A stretch of 64,000 nucleotides of DNA, from the NCBI GenBank assembly GCA_030603065.1, contig JAUVYN010000008.1:17888-81887 (forward strand). Reading direction: 5' to 3'. Source of the DNA: Pseudomonas sp. GTDB lineage: Bacteria; Pseudomonadota; Gammaproteobacteria; Pseudomonadales; Pseudomonadaceae. Under the pieces are notes generated by a model. The model worked only from the letters and a program-made list of their open reading frames with translations, made no database searches and was not told where the DNA came from. Every line of letters starts with the position of its first letter. The first letter of the stretch is position 1. Made by a program: the position numbers and the translations under genes. Of the stretch, positions 36,186-46,264 are shown piece after piece.

Positions 36186-36283
36186 TGCGGGATGCTCCGG
36201 TGGCGGACCGTCGGTGGCATGGATGCCACCGAGGAGCCTACAGGGATGTATTCACGGCGTGTCCGACACCGGAGCATCCCGCA
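36186..36283. repeat. Composite inverted-repeat element 2
   Basis: Perfect 17-base outer arms (36186-36202, TGCGGGATGCTCCGGTG, with 36267-36283) enclose a 22-bp perfect palindromic hairpin (36211-36232) and a core that, on the minus strand, reads GACACGCCGTGAATACATCC then CTG and GGCTC. This is the element-1 core with two changes, in the opposite orientation. The outer-arm and inner-hairpin sequences differ from element 1, while the layout is the same. The other bases between 35958 and 36425 hold no gene that I can support. Confidence 0.8.
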
Positions 36284-36425
36284 GGCACGTACTCGAACCC
36301 AACGCCTTTAAGGCAAGGACGAAAAGCCCGCAGACAGGGCTAGATTTGCCGGGCGGCCGTCAGCGCCTCGGCCAGCAAGCACAGCATCAACCAACTCAAG
36401 GTCTCCACTTTTCACAGGTAACCCC

Positions 36426-39311
<2,886 letters not shown>

Positions 39312-39314
39312 TCC

Positions 39315-39351
39315 CAACCGGGCGGAGTGTGCAATGCGCTCCGCCCGGTTG
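39315..39351 (+). terminator. Hairpin terminator after gcvP
   Basis: A perfect 13-bp stem (CAACCGGGCGGAG at 39315-39327 with CTCCGCCCGGTTG at 39339-39351) and an 11-base loop lie three bases after the gcvP stop. The following CTGATTTGTATA is only moderately T-rich. It separates gcvP from the arsenic operon. Confidence 0.75.
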
Positions 39352-39374
39352 CTGATTTGTATATTCGGTATTTC

Positions 39375-39398
39375 ATATATGCGTAATTGCGCATATAT
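39375..39398 (+). promoter_or_regulatory. Predicted ArsR operator
   Basis: A perfect dyad ATATATGCG-TAATTG-CGCATATAT lies 30 bases before the arsR ATG in an AT-rich stretch that probably overlaps the promoter. Such ATATGCG dyads are typical of ArsR/SmtB-family sites, and autorepression relieved by As(III) is the expected control. Confidence 0.75.
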
Positions 39399-39427
39399 TG
39401 CTCGAACATTCCGTTCGGGTCGCTTTC

Positions 39428-39778
39428 ATGAGCCTCACACCCCCCGTTTTCTTCAAGTGCCTGTCCGATGACACCCGGGCGCGCTCGATCCTGCTGATCG
39501 CCAGTGAGGGCGAGCTCTGCGTCTGCGAGCTGGTCTGTGCGCTGGATGTCAGCCAGCCCAAGGTTTCCCGCCACCTGGCCGAGCTGCGTAGCTGCGGTCT
39601 GCTGCAGGATCGTCGGCAGGGGCAGTGGATCTACTACAGCCTGCATGAATCGCTGCCCGCCTGGGCCAGCGAGGTGCTGCAAACCACCCTCGCGGCCCAG
39701 CGCGACTGGCTCGAACCCAGCCTTGCGCGACTCTGCGACATGGGCGACCGGCCCGTGCGCCAGAGCGGTTGCTGTTGA
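39428..39778 (+). CDS. arsR: Arsenical-responsive repressor ArsR
   Basis: A 116-residue winged-helix repressor. The metalloid site is ELCVCELVC, with C31, C33 and C37; E. coli ArsR has the third Cys one position earlier (LCVCDLC). The recognition helix is [18 protein letters not shown], followed by the wing [13 protein letters not shown]. The C-terminus carries CC, which might add ligands. The ATG at 39428 (MSLTPP) fits family length; an upstream ATG at 39398 overlaps the operator and is rejected. It leads the operon arsR-arsH-gapdh-arsJ and should repress it until As(III) or an organoarsenical binds. Confidence 0.94.
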   Translation: MSLTPPVFFKCLSDDTRARSILLIASEGELCVCELVCALDVSQPKVSRHLAELRSCGLLQDRRQGQWIYYSLHESLPAWASEVLQTTLAAQRDWLEPSLARLCDMGDRPVRQSGCC

Positions 39779-39798
39779 ACACTCCCAAGGAGATGCCG

Positions 39799-40509
39799 AT
39801 GGACGACACACTGCCCGCCCTGGATGAGAGCCTGTTTCGCCAGCCGGATTCCAAGCGCCTGGGCGCCCGTCCCGGTGACCATCCGCCCCGTATCCTGCTG
39901 CTCTACGGCTCCAACCGCGAGCTCTCCTTCAGCTGCCTGCTGACCGAGGAGGCCGCGCGGCTGCTGCGTCACATGGGTGCCGAGACGCGGATCTTCAATC
40001 CCTCCGGGCTGCCGTTGCCGGATGATGCCCCGGAGGATCACCCCAAGGTGGCCGAATTGCGCGAGTTGATGGCCTGGTCCGAAGGGCAGGTGTGGTGCTC
40101 GCCGGAGCGGCATGGGGCGATGACCGGGGTGTTCAAGGCGCAGATCGACTGGGTGCCGCTGGCCATGGGGGCGGTGCGCCCCACCCAGGGCAAGACACTC
40201 GCCGTGATGCAGGTCTGTGGCGGCTCGCAATCCTTCAACGTGGTCAACCAGTTGCGCGTGCTGGGTCGCTGGATGCGCATGATCACCATCCCCAATCAGT
40301 CCTCGGTGCCCAAGGCCTTTCTCGAGTTCGACGAGAATGGTCGCATGAAACCGTCGGCGTATTACGACCGGGTGGTGGATGTGATGGAGGAACTGATCAA
40401 GTTCACCCTGCTGACACGGGAGCGCAGCGACTACCTGGTAGATCGCTATTCGGAGCGCAAGGAGTCGGCGGAGGCACTGTCCCGACGAGTCAACCAGCGC
40501 AGCATCTGA
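39799..40509 (+). CDS. arsH: NADPH-dependent FMN oxidoreductase ArsH
   Basis: A 236-residue flavodoxin-like ArsH. The FMN phosphate loop is [16 protein letters not shown] (about 35-50), and [20 protein letters not shown] and [20 protein letters not shown] are highly characteristic. ArsH oxidises trivalent methyl- and aromatic arsenicals to less toxic pentavalent forms and can also reduce quinones or azo compounds. GGAG six bases upstream sets the ATG at 39799 (MDDTLP); one two codons earlier sits on the ribosome site. It follows arsR by 20 bases in the same operon. Confidence 0.95.
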   Translation: MDDTLPALDESLFRQPDSKRLGARPGDHPPRILLLYGSNRELSFSCLLTEEAARLLRHMGAETRIFNPSGLPLPDDAPEDHPKVAELRELMAWSEGQVWCSPERHGAMTGVFKAQIDWVPLAMGAVRPTQGKTLAVMQVCGGSQSFNVVNQLRVLGRWMRMITIPNQSSVPKAFLEFDENGRMKPSAYYDRVVDVMEELIKFTLLTRERSDYLVDRYSERKESAEALSRRVNQRSI

Positions 40510-40573
40510 CACGTACCCATACTTGCAACATGCGTCTGCTTCACTGGCAGGCGATCAAGACGAGGGCATGGCC

Positions 40574-41578
40574 ATGACTATCAAGGTAGGTATCAACGGC
40601 TTCGGCCGGATCGGCAAGCTGGCACTGCGGGCGGCCTGGGGCTGGCCGGAGCTGGAGTTCGTGCAGATCAACGACCCTTCAGGCGACGCGGCAACCCACG
40701 CCCACCTGCTGAATTTCGATTCGGTGCATGGGCGCTGGCATCACCAGGCCAGGGCCGAGGGAGATTCCATCGACGTCGAGGGCAAGCGCATTCGTCTCAC
40801 TGCCCAGCGCAAGATCGCCGAGGTCGACTGGTCGGGCTGCGACCTGGTGATCGAGTCCAGTGGCGTGAACAAGAGCGTCGCCGTGCTGCAGGGCTATCTG
40901 GACCAGGGCGTGAAGCGCGTAGTGGTCAGCGCGCCGGTGAAGGAGCAGGGCGCGCTGAACATCGTGCTTGGCGTCAACCATGACCGCTTCGATCCGGCGC
41001 AGCACCGCATCGTCACGGCGGCCTCCTGCACCACCAACTGCCTGGCGCCGGTGGTCAAGGTGCTGCAGGAGAAGATCGGTATCCGCCACGGGTCGATCAC
41101 CACTATCCACGCGCTGACCAACACCCAGAGCATCCTTGATCAGCCGCATAAGGACCTGCGCCGGGCAAGGGCCTGCGGTATGAGCCTGATCCCCACCAGC
41201 ACAGGGTCAGCCACTGCGATTGCAGAAATCTTTCCGGAGCTGCGGGGCAAGCTTAATGGACATGCCGTGCGGATACCCCTGGAAAACGGCTCGCTCACCG
41301 ATTGCGTCTTCGAGGTCGAAAAGCCGACCACGGTGGAGGAGGTCAATGGCTGGTTCAGGGACGCCGCGACTGGCGAGCTCAAGGACATCCTCGGCTATGA
41401 AGAGCGGCCGCTGGTGTCCATCGACTACCGCACCGACCCGCGCTCGTCCATCGTCGATGCGCTCTCGACCATGGTGGTCAACGGCACCCAGGTGAAGATC
41501 TATGCCTGGTACGACAACGAGTGGGGCTACGCCAACCGCACCGTGGAGCTGGCGCGTCTGGTCGGCGCGGCGGGCTGA
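40574..41578 (+). CDS. ArsJ-associated glyceraldehyde-3-phosphate dehydrogenase
   Basis: A 334-residue type I GAPDH. The NAD fold opens at [18 protein letters not shown], the catalytic Cys lies in [12 protein letters not shown], and [10 protein letters not shown] ends the protein. In ars operons this specialised GAPDH is reported to make 1-arseno-3-phosphoglycerate from arsenate and glyceraldehyde-3-phosphate, which ArsJ exports. The position directly before arsJ supports that role over glycolysis. GAGGG seven bases before the ATG at 40574 supports this start; MAMTIK two codons earlier is an alternative. The arsJ ATG follows its stop by two bases, so the two are tightly coupled. Confidence 0.93.
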   Translation: MTIKVGINGFGRIGKLALRAAWGWPELEFVQINDPSGDAATHAHLLNFDSVHGRWHHQARAEGDSIDVEGKRIRLTAQRKIAEVDWSGCDLVIESSGVNKSVAVLQGYLDQGVKRVVVSAPVKEQGALNIVLGVNHDRFDPAQHRIVTAASCTTNCLAPVVKVLQEKIGIRHGSITTIHALTNTQSILDQPHKDLRRARACGMSLIPTSTGSATAIAEIFPELRGKLNGHAVRIPLENGSLTDCVFEVEKPTTVEEVNGWFRDAATGELKDILGYEERPLVSIDYRTDPRSSIVDALSTMVVNGTQVKIYAWYDNEWGYANRTVELARLVGAAG

Positions 41579-41580
41579 AG

Positions 41581-42822
41581 ATGGGCATGCTCGCGCAGCT
41601 GTCTCCGGGAGTCCGGCAGTATCTGGTAGTCACCGGTAACTACTGGGCCTTTACCCTGACCGACGGTGCGCTGCGCATGCTCGTCGTACTGCATTTCCAT
41701 GCGCTGGGCTACAGCCCGCTGGAGATTGCGGCGCTGTTTCTGTTCTACGAGATCTTCGGTGTGGTGACCAACCTGGTTGGCGGCTACCTGGGCGCGCGGA
41801 TCGGGCTGAACCGGACCATGAACCTCGGCCTGGCGTTGCAGGTGGTTGCCCTGCTGATGCTGACGGTCCCCAGTGCCTCGCTGACGGTGATCTGGGTAAT
41901 GGCTGCCCAGGCGCTGTCGGGTATTGCCAAGGACCTGAACAAGATGAGCGCCAAGAGCGCCATCAAGCTGCTGGTGCCGGATGCCGACCAGGGCGGTCTG
42001 TACAAGTGGGTGGCCTTGCTGACCGGTTCGAAGAATGCCTTGAAGGGGGTCGGTTTTTTTCTTGGTGGCTTGCTGCTGGCGCTGCTGGGCTTTACCGGTG
42101 CGGTGCTGGCGATGTCACTCGCCCTGGGGCTGGTCTGGCTCGCCAGTCTGTTTCTGCTCGGGCGTGATCTGGGCAAGGCCACCGCCAAGCCCAAATTCCG
42201 TGAACTGCTGTCCAAGAGCCGGCAGATCAATGTGCTCTCGGCGGCCCGCCTGTTCCTCTTCGGCGCCCGTGACGTCTGGTTCGTCATCGCGCTGCCGGTC
42301 TACCTGAGCGCGGTGTTCGGCTGGGACCACTGGGCGGTCGGCAGCTTCATGGCCGCCTGGGTGATCGGCTACGGGATTGTCCAGTCGCAGGCGCCGGCCA
42401 TCACCGGCAAGCGGTCGGGACGGGTTCCGGGTGGGCTCGCCGCCTGTCTCTGGGCTGCCGCGCTGGCTGTACTGCCTGCCTCGATCGCACTGGGCATGTA
42501 CGCGGGGCTGCCGGTCGAATGGGCGTTGCTGGGCGGCCTGCTGCTGTTCGGTGTGCTGTTCGCCGTCAACTCCTCGCTGCACAGCTACCTGATCGTGTCC
42601 TACGCCAGGGCCGATGGCGTCTCGCTCGACGTCGGCTTCTACTACATGTCCAATGCCATGGGGCGGTTGATCGGCACGCTGCTGTCCGGCTGGGTCTACC
42701 AGCGCTGGGGACTCGAAGCCTGCCTCTGGGTCTCCAGCGCTTTCGTCGCGCTGGCTGCACTAATCTCCCTCGGGTTACCACGTGAGCGGCGGGGGACCCG
42801 AGCGACACCCGTCGGCAGCTAG
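41581..42822 (+). CDS. arsJ: Organoarsenical MFS exporter ArsJ
   Basis: A 413-residue major facilitator protein with about twelve helices, matching ArsJ in sequence pattern (LVVTGNYWAFTLTDGALRML, FFLFYEIFGVV-like segment, LSGIAKDLNKMSAKSAIKLL). With the preceding GAPDH it provides arsenate resistance by exporting unstable 1-arseno-3-phosphoglycerate, which falls apart to arsenate outside the cell. It starts two bases after the GAPDH stop. Family and context agree. No arsC, arsB or acr3 is present in this operon, so resistance to As(III) would need genes elsewhere. Confidence 0.94.
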   Translation: MGMLAQLSPGVRQYLVVTGNYWAFTLTDGALRMLVVLHFHALGYSPLEIAALFLFYEIFGVVTNLVGGYLGARIGLNRTMNLGLALQVVALLMLTVPSASLTVIWVMAAQALSGIAKDLNKMSAKSAIKLLVPDADQGGLYKWVALLTGSKNALKGVGFFLGGLLLALLGFTGAVLAMSLALGLVWLASLFLLGRDLGKATAKPKFRELLSKSRQINVLSAARLFLFGARDVWFVIALPVYLSAVFGWDHWAVGSFMAAWVIGYGIVQSQAPAITGKRSGRVPGGLAACLWAAALAVLPASIALGMYAGLPVEWALLGGLLLFGVLFAVNSSLHSYLIVSYARADGVSLDVGFYYMSNAMGRLIGTLLSGWVYQRWGLEACLWVSSAFVALAALISLGLPRERRGTRATPVGS

Positions 42823-42944
42823 CAGCGTCTCCGAGAGGCGAAAGCAGTGTCGCCGATCAGATACGATCGAGGCGCTGTTCATGCCTGTGGCAGGAGCTTG
42901 GCATTATTGATATCTCTGGCTTCACAGGGCTGGTCCGCCAATTG

Positions 42945-42971
42945 GAACTTTTGCCGCTTCGTTTTTTCAAA
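42945..42971 (+). promoter_or_regulatory. Possible sigmaE/AlgU-type promoter
   Basis: GGAACTT with GAACTT at 42945-42950, a 16-base spacer and TCAAA at 42967-42971 resemble the envelope-stress sigma factor consensus (GAACTT, 16-17 bases, TCTGA). It lies 64 bases before the short-chain dehydrogenase start. The -35 is exact and the -10 weak. The rest of the 213-base gap after arsJ shows no gene. Confidence 0.4.
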
Positions 42972-43035
42972 TTGTCTCCGGATCGTACCGGCTTTTGAGC
43001 CAGGCCGGCAGCTACCCGTCCGAGGAGAAAACGCC

Positions 43036-43872
43036 ATGCACAGCTTCCAGTTATCCCATTCCCGAGCGAGTCTCGGACTCGCGCTCATGCTCACGATGCT
43101 ATTCATCCTGCTGGTCCTGCAGGCGCCAGCATCCAGAGCGGATGAGGCTGCGATGCGTGACAAGGTCGCGATCATCACCGGAACCAGTTACGGACTTGGC
43201 AGGGAGCTTGCGCTGCTGGGTTCCAAGCATGGCATGAAGCTGGTCATGGTCGACATGCGGCCAGAACCTTCGGAGCAACTTGCCGAACAGATACGCACGC
43301 AGGGTGGTCAGGCGATGGTTGTGGAAGCTGACCTGGCATTACCGGAAAGCCGGGCGAGGGTTATTGAAGCGGCAATGGAGCAGTACGGTCGAATCGACTA
43401 TCTGTTCAATAACGCAGGCTACTCCTATCTCGCTACGCTGGAACAGATGGATCTGGAGCAGGCCAGACACCAGATGGATGTCAACTTCTGGGCCTATGCG
43501 GACCTTGCGCAACGCGTGATACCTATCATGCGCGAGCAGGGCGGTGGCACCATACTCAATGTATCTTCGATTCTCGGGATGCGCCCCGGGTCACCTGTCA
43601 TGGGGCATTACGCAGCCACCAAGCACGCGCTGCACGGACTGTTTCAAAGCGCCGCAGCTGAGCTCAGGCCGGAGAATATCAAGGTATTCGTTGCCGCGCC
43701 CGCCGGCATGCGCACGCACATCAGCAAGCACTCGGTCGGGCCGGCGGTCAGCGGTGAAGACCGCGCCGCCGATTGGGAGGATCCGGCTATTCCCGCCCGA
43801 GACATCTTCGAGATGATTCAGCAGGACACCGATCAGGTCATCTTCAACCCAGGATACATCGGACGGCAGTGA
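43036..43872 (+). CDS. Short-chain dehydrogenase with N-terminal signal
   Basis: A 278-residue classical SDR whose Rossmann domain starts only at residue 41. Ahead of it lies a basic, then strongly hydrophobic segment (SLGLALMLTMLFILLVLQAP) ending ASRA, which reads as a signal peptide or anchor. SDR motifs are complete: TGTSYGLG (48-55), NNAG, the Ser of NVSS, YAATK and PAGMRTHISK. Two starts are credible. ATG 43036 has GAGGAG eight bases upstream and gives the exported form. ATG 43153 (MRDKVAIITG) has GAGG five bases upstream and gives a normal cytoplasmic enzyme of 239 residues. NAD(P)H in the periplasm would be unusual. The substrate is unknown. Confidence 0.82.
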   Translation: MHSFQLSHSRASLGLALMLTMLFILLVLQAPASRADEAAMRDKVAIITGTSYGLGRELALLGSKHGMKLVMVDMRPEPSEQLAEQIRTQGGQAMVVEADLALPESRARVIEAAMEQYGRIDYLFNNAGYSYLATLEQMDLEQARHQMDVNFWAYADLAQRVIPIMREQGGGTILNVSSILGMRPGSPVMGHYAATKHALHGLFQSAAAELRPENIKVFVAAPAGMRTHISKHSVGPAVSGEDRAADWEDPAIPARDIFEMIQQDTDQVIFNPGYIGRQ

Positions 43873-43892
43873 GGTTTGCCGCCTGGGGCTGG

Positions 43893-44285
43893 TCAGTCGC
43901 GCTCGACCAGCTCCAGTATTCCACCGACGATGTCGGTCATGGTGATGATGCCTACCAGCTCATTGGCGTTCGTTACCAGAATGCGGTGAATGTCCATGTT
44001 TACCATCAAGCGAGCAACGTGCTTGACGTCGAGCTCCCGCGAGACGATCAGCGCCGGCTTCTGGCAGATGTCATAGACGTTTAGCAGATCGATGTCGCCT
44101 TCTTCGGCTACGATCGTCTTCAGAATGTTGTTGTAGGTGACGATACCGTAGGCGTCGTGCTCGTTGCCCTTGTCCACCACCAGCGACTTGATCCCGTGCT
44201 GCCGCATCAGCAGCATTGCTTCGCGTACTGACGCAAAGGGCGAGATGGTCTTTACTCGGGGTTTCATGATGTCCTTTACCAGCAT
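43893..44285 (-). CDS. Two-CBS (Bateman) domain protein
   Basis: A 130-residue protein made of two CBS domains (about 1-60 and 70-130), opening MLVKDIMKPRVKTISPFASV and closing with the second-domain pattern DIHRILVTNANELVGIITMTDIV. Paired CBS domains usually bind AMP, ATP, S-adenosylmethionine or cyclic dinucleotides and act as regulatory modules. AGGAG precedes the ATG well. It is the third gene of an operon after a DUF1538 membrane protein and a P-II-like protein, starting nine bases past the latter, so it most likely senses nucleotide status to regulate that transporter-like protein. This is inference; no partner has been shown. Confidence 0.88.
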   Translation of the reverse strand: MLVKDIMKPRVKTISPFASVREAMLLMRQHGIKSLVVDKGNEHDAYGIVTYNNILKTIVAEEGDIDLLNVYDICQKPALIVSRELDVKHVARLMVNMDIHRILVTNANELVGIITMTDIVGGILELVERD

Positions 44286-44294
44286 GGCGGTCTC

Positions 44295-44642
44295 CTAGAG
44301 TTCGTCTTTGAGCAGGCGCTCGAACTGTTCGATCTGGCGGTGTTCGATACCGGCGATATGTTCCAATGGCAGGGTGAAGCAGATGCCGCGGCTGTGGGAT
44401 TTCAATTCAAGGTCGGTGACGATGCGTTTCATCACGCGCAACGAGAGTTTCTTCTCGAGCACGAATATCAGCACCGACTGACTGCCTTCATAGGTCAGCC
44501 CGAAGAATGTCTTCTTCTCCGCTGCACCGATGCCGCGGCCATTGAGAATGGTCACACCTGTGGCTCCTGCTGCCTTGGCCGAAGAAATGGCTTTCTCTTC
44601 AAGATCTTCGGCGAGCATGGCGACCAGCACCGAGAATTTCAT
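44295..44642 (-). CDS. P-II-like regulatory protein
   Basis: A 115-residue P-II-superfamily protein. The first strand and helix (KFSVLVAMLAEDLEEKAISS), GATGVTILNGRGIG and the later SVLIFVLEKKLSLRVMKRIV and GICFTLPLEHIAGIE fit the ferredoxin-like trimeric fold. The T-loop region (GIGAAEKKTFFGLTYEGSQ) differs from GlnB/GlnK: the uridylylated Tyr and the usual ATP-binding B-loop signature are not evident, so canonical nitrogen signalling is unlikely. Its ATG overlaps the stop of the DUF1538 gene (TGATG), so both are made together, as for SbtA-SbtB and AmtB-GlnK pairs in which the P-II protein gates a membrane partner. Confidence 0.85.
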   Translation of the reverse strand: MKFSVLVAMLAEDLEEKAISSAKAAGATGVTILNGRGIGAAEKKTFFGLTYEGSQSVLIFVLEKKLSLRVMKRIVTDLELKSHSRGICFTLPLEHIAGIEHRQIEQFERLLKDEL

Positions 44643-46156
44643 CAGCTTGCTCCTTGGTTGCGAGTGCTCCGCTCCATGACGATAGCGTAGAGCAGAACGG
44701 TGACGATTGGGAAAATCGAGGCGAAGGCGATCAGGCCGAACCCGTCGATCAGGACGCTGCGTCCATCGATCTGGCTCGCCAGACCTATGCCCAGCGCGGT
44801 GACCAGTGGAACCGTGACCTCAGAGGTGGTCACTCCCCCCAGGTCGAAGGCCAATGGCACGATGTAACGTGGTGCCAGTGCGGTAAGAAAGATGACCAGG
44901 GCGTAGCCGCCCATGATGTAGTAATGGATCGAATCTCCGGTGATGATTCTGTGGACCCCAATGGTAATGCCGATGGCGACCCCCGCCGCCACCAGTAGGC
45001 GGATATGGTTCCCGTTGAGCTTACCCGACGCCGCTTCCTCTGCCTGATTGCCAATTGCGATGAGGGCAGGCTCGGCCATGGTCGTGGCGAAGCCGATGCA
45101 GAACGCGAACAAGTAAACGTAAAGCAGCGTGTCCAGCCCGATCAGTTGCTCGGCCATGCTGCGCCCGACTGGAAACAGACCGAGCTTGAGCCCGACTACG
45201 AAGGCGTACAGCCCTAGAATGACCATGGCGAAGCCGAGCGCTACGCGGCGGGCGTAGGGAATCGCCTTGCGAATCACGCCATACTGGAAGAACAGAATCA
45301 CTGCGATGATCGGCAAGACGTCGCGGAGCATCAGCGCCAGATCGCCAAGCATGCCGAGGGCGTAGCCCAGCGGGGTCCTGGCAGAGGGCAGGGCATCTTC
45401 CGCCTCCCGCAGAGCGCGGCTGTCGGCAAGAGTCTGTGGGTCGACCGGCATCAGATCGTAGACGAGAATGCCGTAAAGCTGTACCGCTATCATTGGCACC
45501 ATGACCGCCAGGGCGACCAGGCCAAAGCCATGGGCAAGTGGATTTCGACCGCGGATGGAGGCTGCGAGGCCAATGCCCAGCGCGGCGATAAGCGGTACGG
45601 TAACGATATTGGTGGTCACTCCACCGGAGTCGTAGGCCAGCCCGACTATTTCCTCCGGCGCGAAGAATGTCACCGTAACGACCAGCAGGTACCCAATGAT
45701 CATGTACCAGTGCAGCGCGTGGCCGAGTAGGGTCCGCAACACACCGAGCGCTACCACCAGCCCGACCGAGAAGGCTACCAGCAGCCGCAGCACGAAGCCG
45801 TTGATGCGCCCCTCGCTGATCGCTTCCGCCTGCTCTGCAACGGCGATGAGGGCCGGCTCGGCGATGACCGCGGCAAAGCCCAGCGAAAAACCGAACCCCA
45901 TCAGCAGCGGCAGTGAACCCCGCCGAGCGAAGGCATTGGAAAGATTCTTGCCGACCGGAAAAATGCCGAGCTCAAGCCCCTGAAGGAAAATCGCTACGCC
46001 CAGCACGACGATACCGAGCCCTACCAGCATGCTGCCAAGGCCGTCCGGTACCTGACGAATCACGAGCGCCTGGAACAGCCCCACTACCAGGATGATCGGT
46101 AGCAGGTTTCGAAATGAGTGCTTGAGGGTATCCCAGAATGCGGTCAGATGATTCAC
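44642..46156 (-). CDS. DUF1538 duplicated membrane protein
   Basis: A 504-residue polytopic inner-membrane protein of unknown function with about twelve or more helices in two homologous halves. Matching segments recur 262 residues apart: LGIFPVGK (63-70) and LGLFPVGR, AEPALIA (99-105 and 361-367), and GGVTT (178-182 and 440-444) followed by VTVPL and ALGIGLA. The conserved acidic and GGVTT pieces within membrane regions suggest a transporter or channel. The GTG at 46156 after AAGG fits a normal start (NHLTAFWDTL); an ATG at 46234 would add 26 polar residues without a ribosome site. It leads the coupled DUF1538/P-II/CBS operon and is divergent from a sensor kinase gene. Confidence 0.87.
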   Translation of the reverse strand: MNHLTAFWDTLKHSFRNLLPIILVVGLFQALVIRQVPDGLGSMLVGLGIVVLGVAIFLQGLELGIFPVGKNLSNAFARRGSLPLLMGFGFSLGFAAVIAEPALIAVAEQAEAISEGRINGFVLRLLVAFSVGLVVALGVLRTLLGHALHWYMIIGYLLVVTVTFFAPEEIVGLAYDSGGVTTNIVTVPLIAALGIGLAASIRGRNPLAHGFGLVALAVMVPMIAVQLYGILVYDLMPVDPQTLADSRALREAEDALPSARTPLGYALGMLGDLALMLRDVLPIIAVILFFQYGVIRKAIPYARRVALGFAMVILGLYAFVVGLKLGLFPVGRSMAEQLIGLDTLLYVYLFAFCIGFATTMAEPALIAIGNQAEEAASGKLNGNHIRLLVAAGVAIGITIGVHRIITGDSIHYYIMGGYALVIFLTALAPRYIVPLAFDLGGVTTSEVTVPLVTALGIGLASQIDGRSVLIDGFGLIAFASIFPIVTVLLYAIVMERSTRNQGAS

Positions 46157-46264
46157 AATGTCGGCCTTGTCACGGTCACGTTTCCAGCGTGGCGGTGCAC
46201 AGCTTAGCAGGTTGCCCTTTCGGGATGCTGACATCGATCAATTCGTACTACGGAGCCATCACTC

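Noticed and set aside
39398-39427. Ten-codon N-terminal extension of ArsR
   Set aside because: The ATG at 39398 overlaps the perfect operator dyad, and homologues begin near MSLTPP.
46157-46234. Longer DUF1538 start at ATG 46234
   Set aside because: It would add a polar, Arg/Lys-rich leader with no ribosome site and use most of the divergent promoter gap.
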